12,668 nucleotides of DNA from an uncultured Faecalibacterium sp. (GTDB taxonomy: Bacteria > Bacillota > Clostridia > Oscillospirales > Ruminococcaceae), in assembly GCA_934526125.1 (NCBI GenBank), contig CAKSZU010000062.1, positions 1-12,668 of the forward strand, read 5' to 3'. The position numbers and the translations under genes are program-made. The notes under the pieces are model-generated. The model ran no database searches. It saw nothing but the letters and a program-made list of their open reading frames with translations, and was not told the origin of the DNA. This document shows, in pieces, positions 7,455-12,668 of the stretch. Positions within the stretch are counted from its first letter, which is position 1; each line of letters begins with the position of its first letter.

Positions 7455-8902
7455 TTTGCTCCCTTCTGCCCGAACACCACGCCGATGGTCCGGAACAGGA
7501 TCTCCAGATCCTTCCAGATGGACCAGTTGTCGATGTACTGGACATCCAGCCGGACCACTTCTTCAAAGTCGTCGATCTCGTTCCGCCCGCTGACCTGCCA
7601 CAGCCCGGTGATGCCGGGTTTCATGGACAGGCGCCGCTTGTGGTGGCTCTCGTACTGCTTATACTCGTCCAGCGTGGGCGGGCGGGTACCCACCAGACTC
7701 ATGGAGCCCCGCACCACGTCAAAGAACTGGGGCAGCTCGTCGATGCTGGTGCGCCGGATGAAGCGCCCCACCTTCGTGATGCGGGGGTCGTCCTCCATCT
7801 TGAACATCAGACCGTTCATTTCGTTCTGTTCCATCAGCTCTTTCTTGCGCTCTTCGGCGTCCACATACATGCTGCGCAGCTTGTGGATATAGAACACCCG
7901 GCCGTTGCGGCCCACCCGGCGCTGCCGGAAGATCAGCGGCCCGGGGCTTTCCAGCTTGAGGGGGATGGCCACCACCGCAATGACGGGGATGCTGATGATG
8001 CAGCCGATCAGGCCGCCCACAAGGTCCAGCGCCCGTTTCAGGATCTGGTCCCGCAGCTTCAGCTCCAGGGTGCCCATGGTCACCACGTTGCCCCCGGCGC
8101 AGCGGCTCAGCTCCCGGCTGATCCGCACGGCACCGGTCTCCCCGCTGCAGGCCTTCTCGATGCGGTCCAGCACCGGCAGCCGGAAATGGACCGTCAGGCC
8201 CATGCTCTCCATCTCTTCCAGATAGGGCAGCAGGGACTCCTCGCTCTCCACCGAGACGTCCAGATACACCTCGTCCAGCGCCGCCTGCCGCAGCCAGTCC
8301 ATGAAGGTGGCATAGTTGGCCCGCACCGGCACACCCTCGATGCTGCCGGTCACCTCCTCGGGCAGGGCTTCCAGGATCGCGATGCCCGTCACCTGCTTGG
8401 ACCAGTCTTTTTTCAGGTCCCGCAGGATCTCCTCGGCCCCCTGCCGGGTAGTCACCACCCCCACAAGGCTCTGGATGCTGCGGGTGTACCGGGTGCGCAC
8501 CAGCATCTGTTTGAGCAGGGCATGGGCCACGGTCATCATCGCAATGTTGATGACCGGCACACAGACAAGGAAATAGCGGGAGTCCAGCATGGGGGCCTTG
8601 GTCAGGGCCAGACAGGCCGCATCCACAAGGGCCAGCAGAAAATTGAACCGCACCGCGATCTCGAACTCCCGCACATTGCTGCGGCTCACGATGTTTTCGC
8701 TCTGGTCAAAGGTAAAAAAGGTCAGGATATAGGATAGCAGCAGCAGAAAACATGCTTCCACCACCTGATCCCGGTGGAAGTCGTGCATCTTGTCCAGCAG
8801 CCCTGCGGTGACCAGCCACGCCAGCCCGATGCTGACTGCCAGCGACAGCAGGTCTGCCAGAAAAAGGTAGCCGTACTGCAGTTTTTCACGTTTTGTAATC
8901 AT
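7451..8902 (-). CDS. Polyprenyl-phosphate sugar-1-phosphate transferase (WbaP/CpsE-type), first enzyme of the pathway
   Basis: A 483-residue initiating phosphoglycosyl transferase that moves sugar-1-phosphate from a UDP-sugar to undecaprenyl phosphate at the inner membrane face. Residue numbers are from ATG 8902. Four N-terminal membrane segments (about 11-34, 48-65, 86-101, 109-130) precede a cytosolic nucleotide-binding-like domain (about 140-250). A re-entrant hydrophobic helix (292-315) and the catalytic domain follow: KRALDLVGG (289-297), SPGPLIFRQRRVGRNG (319-334), KLRSM (341-345), SIDELPQF with the catalytic Asp-Glu pair (D388, E389), GTRPP (405-409) and PGITGLWQVSGR (429-440). I prefer 8902 to the ATG at 8968, because the 22 extra residues are unlike the family and the upstream site has only a 3-base spacing. 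It is the first gene of the operon. Confidence 0.92.
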   Translation of the reverse strand: MITKREKLQYGYLFLADLLSLAVSIGLAWLVTAGLLDKMHDFHRDQVVEACFLLLLSYILTFFTFDQSENIVSRSNVREFEIAVRFNFLLALVDAACLALTKAPMLDSRYFLVCVPVINIAMMTVAHALLKQMLVRTRYTRSIQSLVGVVTTRQGAEEILRDLKKDWSKQVTGIAILEALPEEVTGSIEGVPVRANYATFMDWLRQAALDEVYLDVSVESEESLLPYLEEMESMGLTVHFRLPVLDRIEKACSGETGAVRISRELSRCAGGNVVTMGTLELKLRDQILKRALDLVGGLIGCIISIPVIAVVAIPLKLESPGPLIFRQRRVGRNGRVFYIHKLRSMYVDAEERKKELMEQNEMNGLMFKMEDDPRITKVGRFIRRTSIDELPQFFDVVRGSMSLVGTRPPTLDEYKQYESHHKRRLSMKPGITGLWQVSGRNEIDDFEEVVRLDVQYIDNWSIWKDLEILFRTIGVVFGQKGAK

Positions 8903-8997
8903 CCGGTCTCTGTTTTCTCCGTTTTTCTGTGCTGCGGCCGGTCCGGGCATTGCCGCCCTGCCGCGCATACGCTCCGAAAGCGTCCGGTATTTTTATA

Positions 8998-9026
8998 AGT
9001 TTAGCATATCGGCAGGCCTCTTTCAA
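8998..9026 (-). promoter_or_regulatory. Promoter of the exopolysaccharide operon
   Basis: Minus strand: TTGAAA (9026-9021), 17-base spacer, TAAACT (9003-8998). Transcription would begin near 8991, giving a leader of about 90 nt before the ATG at 8902. That leader holds a small hairpin, ACGCT (8983-8979) with AGCGT (8973-8969) around a 5-nt loop. The promoter is divergent from the polyamine-side promoter, with 75 bases between the two -35 elements. Confidence 0.6.
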
Positions 9027-9101
9027 TACCGGCTGTCGAAGAAGCGGGGTCGAAAAAGTCCTACTTTACCGGTTTTTTGCCCAGATTTCTGCAAAATGTG
9101 A

Positions 9102-9130
9102 TTGACAGCCCCCCAAAAACATGATAATCT
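9102..9130 (+). promoter_or_regulatory. Strong promoter for the structured leader and polyamine operon
   Basis: TTGACA (9102-9107, consensus -35), 17-base spacer, and TAATCT (9125-9130) directly preceded by an extended -10 element TGA (9122-9124). The predicted start, about 9136-9138, coincides with the 5' edge of the outermost helix of the structured RNA. No other plausible plus-strand promoter lies between here and speA, so it probably drives speA-speE-speB through an approximately 415-nt leader. Confidence 0.75.
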
Positions 9131-9134
9131 TTCT

Positions 9135-9410
9135 AATGATTTTGAGAGACGAAGCATGTCAGAGTCTTTTCAAAGCAATTTACCTTGGACCGCCCATCAG
9201 GGGCTGAGGCCATACGGACAGCCGGGTCCACTGCCGACCGGCGGCACTGCCGCCATTATTGATTGAGTTCGAAGCTCAAATTTTATAAGTTGGTTCCTTT
9301 ACAACCATGAAATTGCGCAGCCCGTGCGCAGACTTGTGAAACGGTCAATAAGAGTAGTAAAAGTGTAATTGCTATATAGACTCTCGTCATCCCGTCCTTT
9401 TTGAATCATT
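9135..9410 (+). ncRNA. Large end-to-end folded RNA domain upstream of speA, family not recognised
   Basis: I found a nested set of complementary segments by eye. The outer stem is 9135-9141 with 9404-9410 (7 bp), 9148-9151 with 9385-9388 (4 bp), 9161-9166 with 9379-9384 (6 bp), and 9174-9180 with 9367-9373 (7 bp). Inside are three arms. Arm A is 9186-9191/9225-9230 capped by 9202-9206/9219-9223. Arm B is 9240-9245/9249-9254 with a 3-nt loop. Arm C is closed by 9256-9262/9345-9351 (7 bp) and carries hairpins 9263-9267/9275-9279, 9291-9295/9303-9307 and 9314-9319/9325-9330. The purine-rich strand 9352-9366 is left unpaired. All helices are compatible with one another, and the 5' edge matches the predicted transcription start. 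It could be the aptamer half of a riboswitch or an independent RNA. I do not recognise T-box, lysine, cobalamin, RNase P, tmRNA or SRP signatures. No folding energy or covariation was computed. Confidence 0.6.
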
Positions 9411-9490
9411 TCCGCGGCCATTGTGCCCCCGGCGTCCTGCTGCCGGGGTGTCTGTCCGCGCATCCGGATGCTTTCAAAGCGCAAGTCTGC
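9328..9490 (+). promoter_or_regulatory. Candidate antiterminator pairing (9328-9338 with 9480-9490)
   Basis: The segment GCAGACTTGTG (9328-9338), inside arm C of the structured RNA, is complementary to GCAAGTCTGC plus its preceding C (9480-9490), the 5' arm of the downstream terminator. It gives 11 base pairs with one G-U wobble. Formation of this pairing and of the terminator hairpin are mutually exclusive. Bases 9328-9330 are also needed for the TGCGCA hairpin (9314-9330), so the fold of the leader could decide which state wins. Between the two pairing strands lies another hairpin, CCCCGGC (9427-9433) with GCCGGGG (9442-9448). This is inferred from complementarity alone. Confidence 0.45.
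9460..9471. repeat. Perfect 12-bp palindrome in the expression-platform region
   Basis: GCATCCGGATGC is its own reverse complement and lies 8 bases before the terminator stem, 82 bases upstream of the speA ATG. It could be a half-site pair for a dimeric DNA-binding regulator, or a segment that takes part in alternative RNA folds. No loop separates the halves, so it would not form an ordinary hairpin by itself. Confidence 0.3.
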
Positions 9491-9523
9491 ACTTCTGCGG
9501 TGCAGACCTGCGCTTTTTTGTTT
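9479..9523 (+). terminator. Intrinsic terminator/attenuator in the speA leader
   Basis: GCGCAAGTCTGCAC (9479-9492) pairs with GTGCAGACCTGCGC (9500-9513), 14 positions with a single A-C mismatch, around a 7-nt loop. It is followed by TTTTTTGTTT (9514-9523). Three A residues before the stem can pair with the first U residues, extending it. It ends only 17 bases before the speA ribosome binding site, with no room for a promoter in between, so transcription of speA must pass through it. This placement is typical of attenuators and riboswitch expression platforms. Confidence 0.85.
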
Positions 9524-9552
9524 GTCCGGGGACCAGGGACGGAGGAAACAAA

Positions 9553-11019
9553 ATGAGTGAAAGCCGTACACGATTCCGGCTGGACCAGCGGCGCGCCCCC
9601 ATTTACGAGGCGCTGGAGCGGTTCCGGCAGATGCGTGTCGTGCCCTTTGACGTGCCGGGCCACAAGCGGGGCCGGGGCAACCCGGAGCTGACCGCCTTTC
9701 TGGGCCAGCAGTGCGTGGGCGTGGACGTCAACAGCATGAAACCGCTGGACAATCTCTGCCACCCGGTGTCGGTCATCCGGGAAGCGGAAGAGCTGGCCGC
9801 CGACGCCTTCGGCGCGGCCCATGCCTTCCTGATGGTGGGCGGCACCACCAGCAGCGTGCAGAGCATGGTGCTGACCGCCTGCAAGCGGGGGGACGAGATC
9901 ATCCTGCCACGCAACGTCCACCGCAGCGTATTGAACGCGCTGGTACTCTGCGGCGCAGTGCCGGTGTATGTGAACCCCGAGGTGGACAAGCGCCTGGGCA
10001 TCTCGCTGGGCATGAAGCGGGAGCAGGTGGAAAAAGCCATCCGGGAGCACCCCAACGCTGTAGCCGTGCTGGTGAACAACCCCACCTACTACGGCATCTG
10101 CAGCGACCTGCGGGCCATCGTGAAAATGGCTCACGATGCCGGGATGCTCTGTCTGGCTGACGAGGCCCACGGCACCCACTTCTACTTCGGCAACGGCCTG
10201 CCGGTCTCGGCCATGGCCGCCGGGGCCGATATGGCCTCCGTCTCCATGCACAAGAGCGGCGGCAGCCTGACCCAGTCGAGCCTTTTGCTCATCGGGCCCA
10301 ACGTCCACCCGGGCTATGTGCGGCAGATCATCAACCTGACCCAGACCACCTCCGGCAGCTACCTGCTGATGTCCAGTCTGGACATCTCCCGCCGCAATCT
10401 GGCCCAGCGGGGCCGTCAGGTATTCCATCAGGTGGCCGACATGGCCGAGTACGCCCGGGAGGAGATCAACGCCGTGGGCGGCTACTACGCCTTCGGCAAG
10501 GAGCTGTGCAACGGCGACTCCGTCTTTGACTTCGACACCACCAAGCTTTCCGTCCACACGCTGGACATCGGTCTGGCCGGCATTGAGGTCTACGACATCC
10601 TGCGGGACGAGTACGACATCCAGATCGAATTCGGCGATATCGGCAACATCCTGGCCTACCTGTCCATCGGCGACCGCCCGCAGGAGGTGGAGCGGCTGGT
10701 CAGCGCCCTGGCCGAGATCAAGCGCCGCTACCGCACCGACGGCACCGGCCTGCTGAGCCAGGAATACATCGACCCGGTGGTGGCCGCAAGCCCGCAGGAG
10801 GCCTTCTATGCCCCCAAAAAGAGCCTGCCCCTGCGGGAGACCGAGGGCATGGTCTGCAGCGAGTTCGTCATGTGCTACCCGCCGGGCATCCCCATCCTGG
10901 CCCCCGGCGAGCGGATCACCCGGGAGATCCTGAACTACATCGAGTACGCCAAGGCCAAGGGCTGCAGCATGACCGGCCCGGAGGACCCCGACATCTTACA
11001 TCTGAACGTTCTGGCTTAA
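9553..11019 (+). CDS. speA: Arginine decarboxylase, PLP-dependent Orn/Lys/Arg decarboxylase class I
   Basis: A 488-residue cytoplasmic decarboxylase of the aspartate-aminotransferase fold, close in length to Bacillus SpeA. It converts arginine to agmatine, the first step of this polyamine route. Landmarks are VPGHKRG (34-40), GGTTSS (96-101, cofactor phosphate region), DEAHG (203-207; D203 contacts the PLP ring nitrogen), SMHKSGG (231-237; K234 forms the Schiff base), and YPPGIP (442-447) in the C-terminal domain. The ATG at 9553 has a perfect GGAGG 7 bases upstream; the frame stays open back to a TTG at 9421, but that extension runs across the terminator and is not credible. Lysine or ornithine decarboxylation cannot be excluded from sequence. 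The adjoining agmatinase-family and aminopropyltransferase genes favour arginine. Regulation is probably through the long structured leader. Confidence 0.87.
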   Translation: MSESRTRFRLDQRRAPIYEALERFRQMRVVPFDVPGHKRGRGNPELTAFLGQQCVGVDVNSMKPLDNLCHPVSVIREAEELAADAFGAAHAFLMVGGTTSSVQSMVLTACKRGDEIILPRNVHRSVLNALVLCGAVPVYVNPEVDKRLGISLGMKREQVEKAIREHPNAVAVLVNNPTYYGICSDLRAIVKMAHDAGMLCLADEAHGTHFYFGNGLPVSAMAAGADMASVSMHKSGGSLTQSSLLLIGPNVHPGYVRQIINLTQTTSGSYLLMSSLDISRRNLAQRGRQVFHQVADMAEYAREEINAVGGYYAFGKELCNGDSVFDFDTTKLSVHTLDIGLAGIEVYDILRDEYDIQIEFGDIGNILAYLSIGDRPQEVERLVSALAEIKRRYRTDGTGLLSQEYIDPVVAASPQEAFYAPKKSLPLRETEGMVCSEFVMCYPPGIPILAPGERITREILNYIEYAKAKGCSMTGPEDPDILHLNVLA

Positions 11020-11032
11020 AGGAGGAGAGCAG

Positions 11033-11890
11033 ATGGAGTTTTGGTTTTCGGAATTTCATACCCCGGACGTGAAACACAGCATCCGGGTCAACCGGCAGCT
11101 CTATTCCAAACAGAGCGACTATCAGCGCATTGATATCTTCGAGACCCCGGAGTTCGGCCGGGTGCTGACGCTGGACGGCAATGTGATGCTGACCGAGCGG
11201 GACGAGTTCATCTACGATGAGATGATCGTCCATGTGCCCATGGCCGTACACAAAGAGGCAAAGGACATTCTGGTCATCGGTGCCGGTGACGGCGGCGTGG
11301 TGCGGGAGCTGACCCGCTATGACCGGGTGGAGCGGATCGATCTGGTGGAGATGGACCCACAGGTGGTGGAGGCCTGCCGCGCCTACCTGCCCGGCAATGC
11401 CTGCCGGATGGATGACCGCCGGGTCCACATCTACTTCGAGAACGCCCTGAAGTACATCCGCCGCTGCGAGGAGGAATACGACCTTATCATCGTGGACTCC
11501 TCCGACCCCTTCGGCCCGTCCGAGGGCCTGTTCACCCGCGAGTTCTACGGCAGCTGCTTCAACGCCCTGAAAGAGGACGGCATCATGGTCAACCAGCAGG
11601 GCAGCCCCTTCTACGCCGAGGACGCCAGCGCCATGCAGCGCAGCCACAAGCGCATTGCATCCACCTTCCCCATCAGCCGTGTGTATCAGGCACATATCCC
11701 TACCTTTGCGGCGGGCTACTGGCTGTTCGGCTTTGCAAGCAAAAAATACCATCCCATCGATGATCTGGACGCAGAAGCGTGGAAGGCGCTGAATATGCGC
11801 ACCCGCTACTACACCACCAAACTGCATATCGGAGCATTCTACCTGCCGGCTTTTCTGGAGGAGATGCTGCGGGAAGTGGAGGAACACTGA
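11033..11890 (+). CDS. speE: Spermidine synthase (polyamine aminopropyltransferase)
   Basis: A 285-residue aminopropyltransferase that moves the aminopropyl group from decarboxylated S-adenosylmethionine to a polyamine acceptor, normally putrescine. It shows an N-terminal beta domain, VLTLDGNVMLTERDEFIYDE (44-63), the nucleotide-binding GAGDGG (83-88), EMD (106-108, ribose contact), and VDSSDPFGPSEGLF (154-167), whose first aspartate D155 is the usual catalytic base. IPTFAAGYWLF (222-232) is near the C-terminus. The start has AAAGGAGG 7 bases upstream and is 13 bases after the speA stop. The usual putrescine-site context after the second beta strand reads NQQGSPFY (187-194), where homologs such as B. 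subtilis SpeE have a QTDNPW-like sequence, so acceptor choice deserves caution. The speD gene that supplies its donor is not in the window. Confidence 0.9.
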   Translation: MEFWFSEFHTPDVKHSIRVNRQLYSKQSDYQRIDIFETPEFGRVLTLDGNVMLTERDEFIYDEMIVHVPMAVHKEAKDILVIGAGDGGVVRELTRYDRVERIDLVEMDPQVVEACRAYLPGNACRMDDRRVHIYFENALKYIRRCEEEYDLIIVDSSDPFGPSEGLFTREFYGSCFNALKEDGIMVNQQGSPFYAEDASAMQRSHKRIASTFPISRVYQAHIPTFAAGYWLFGFASKKYHPIDDLDAEAWKALNMRTRYYTTKLHIGAFYLPAFLEEMLREVEEH

Positions 11891-12668
11891 TGCACCCCAA
11901 CGTTGAGACCTTTATCGGCTGCGACAGCAGCTACCGCGCCGCCAGCATCGTGCTGTACGGTGCCCCCTACGATTCCACCACCAGCTACCGCCCCGGGGCC
12001 CGGTTCGGCCCGGCGGCCATCCGGCACGAGAGCTACGGTCTGGAGACCTACAGCCCCTACCAGAACGCCGACCTGACCGACTTCGACGTCTTTGACAGCG
12101 GCGATCTGGAACTCTGCTTCGGCTCCAGCGAGTCGGCTTTGGCCGACATCGAGGCCCGGGCGGAGGAAATCCTGCACGACGGCAAATTCCCGCTGCTGCT
12201 GGGCGGCGAGCATCTGGTCACGCTGGGTGCCGTGCGGGCCGCGGTGAAGAAGTACCCCGACCTGCACATCGTCCACTTTGACGCCCACGCCGACCTGCGG
12301 GACGACTATCTGGGCGCAAAGCTCAGCCACGCCTGTGTGCTGCGCCGCTGCCACGAGCTGGTGGGCGACGGGCACATCCACCAGTTCTGCATCCGCAGCG
12401 GCGACCGGGCCGAGTTCGAGTTTGCCGCCGCCCACACCGAGATGCACCGGTTCGATTTCACCGGCCTTGCCGAACTGACGGAACAGCTGTGTGAGAGCAA
12501 AGTCCCGGTCTATCTGACCATCGATCTGGACTGTCTGGACCCCTCCTGCTTCCCCGGCACCGGCACCCCGGAGGCCGGCGGCGTGAGCTTCCTGCAGCTG
12601 CTGGACGCCATCCGCACCGTGACCAAAGCCAACATCGTGGCCGCAGACCTCAACGAGCTGGCCCCCAC
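11890..12668 (+). CDS. speB: Agmatinase-family ureohydrolase, C-terminus beyond window
   Basis: The first 259 residues of a binuclear manganese ureohydrolase, cut by the right edge; about 25-35 residues should be missing. It would split agmatine into putrescine and urea. All metal-binding motifs are present: GGEH (105-108), FDAHAD (130-135, D131, H133, D135) and DLDCLDP (212-218, D212, D214). SHACVLRR (146-153), GTGTPEAGG (223-231) and the late conserved glutamate in NELAP (255-259) also fit. The ATG overlaps the speE stop by one base (TGATG), with GGAGG 7 bases upstream, so translation is coupled. Arginase or formimidoglutamase are less likely given the speA-speE context, but action on N1-aminopropylagmatine is a real alternative. 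Confidence 0.9.
   Translation, partial: MHPNVETFIGCDSSYRAASIVLYGAPYDSTTSYRPGARFGPAAIRHESYGLETYSPYQNADLTDFDVFDSGDLELCFGSSESALADIEARAEEILHDGKFPLLLGGEHLVTLGAVRAAVKKYPDLHIVHFDAHADLRDDYLGAKLSHACVLRRCHELVGDGHIHQFCIRSGDRAEFEFAAAHTEMHRFDFTGLAELTEQLCESKVPVYLTIDLDCLDPSCFPGTGTPEAGGVSFLQLLDAIRTVTKANIVAADLNELAP

Noticed and set aside
6513..7892. 459-codon plus-strand frame opposite the epimerase and the initiating transferase
   Set aside because: Antisense shadow caused by the codon bias of the real genes on the minus strand.
8903..8968. ATG start at 8968 for the phosphoglycosyl transferase
   Set aside because: The 22 added residues do not resemble the family, and the GGAG upstream is only 3 bases from the ATG.
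9263..9286. Possible terminator formed by TTGAG/CTCAA followed by ATTTTAT
   Set aside because: The stem is only 5 bp and the T run is broken; it fits better as a hairpin within the larger folded RNA.
9345..9475. Possible T-box riboswitch, because AAGAGTAGTAA and GGGGTGTCTGTCCGCG look like T-box pieces
   Set aside because: The essential UGGN tRNA-acceptor bulge and the other stem I boxes are absent, and the order and spacing are wrong.
9421..9552. N-terminal extension of speA from a TTG at 9421
   Set aside because: It would translate the terminator hairpin, has no ribosome binding site, and the ATG at 9553 has a perfect one.
9406..10557. 383-codon minus-strand frame opposite speA
   Set aside because: Antisense shadow of the speA coding sequence, which has full family motifs.

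Overview
The window looks like chromosomal DNA from a GC-rich gut Clostridium relative, most likely the Faecalibacterium / Gemmiger / Subdoligranulum part of the Oscillospiraceae. This is an inference from strong AAGGAGG-type ribosome binding sites, Firmicute-style sigma-A promoters, heavy use of GCC/CTG/CGG codons, and the gene content. No 16S or other taxonomic marker is present.

Left two thirds (bases 1-9026) are on the minus strand. At the left edge lie the first 19 codons of pgk (phosphoglycerate kinase) with their own promoter. Upstream of pgk, in transcription order from about 8991 down to 200, is a tightly packed exopolysaccharide operon. It encodes an initiating phosphoglycosyl transferase (8902-7451), an NAD-dependent sugar epimerase/dehydratase (7454-6450), a GT-B fold glycosyltransferase (6447-5347), two GT-A family 2 glycosyltransferases (5331-4351 and 4337-3342), an EpsG/Wzy-like membrane polymerase (3338-2184), and two more family 2 glycosyltransferases (2165-1209 and 1198-200). 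Genes overlap by 4 bases or are separated by 2-18 bases. The first enzyme loads a sugar phosphate on the lipid carrier, the five transferases extend the repeat unit, and the EpsG-like protein would polymerise it. No flippase or chain-length regulator lies in the window. GC content switches sharply inside two genes (near 1920 and near 3050), so the locus looks like a recombinational mosaic.

Bases 9027-9552 form a divergent intergenic region. A strong plus-strand promoter (9102-9130) is followed by about 275 nt that fold end to end on paper into a large branched RNA (9135-9410), then a long hairpin-plus-U-tract terminator (9479-9523) only about 30 bases before the speA start codon. A segment of the RNA (9328-9338) is complementary to the 5' arm of that terminator. 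Together these look like a transcription-attenuation leader, or a large structured non-coding RNA, controlling polyamine synthesis. I could not match it to any RNA family I know, and it is the best candidate here for something undescribed.

Right third (9553-12668, plus strand) is a polyamine operon: an arginine-type decarboxylase of the Orn/Lys/Arg class (speA), an aminopropyltransferase (speE), and an agmatinase-family ureohydrolase (speB) cut by the window edge. It can turn arginine into agmatine, putrescine and spermidine, provided decarboxylated S-adenosylmethionine is made elsewhere.
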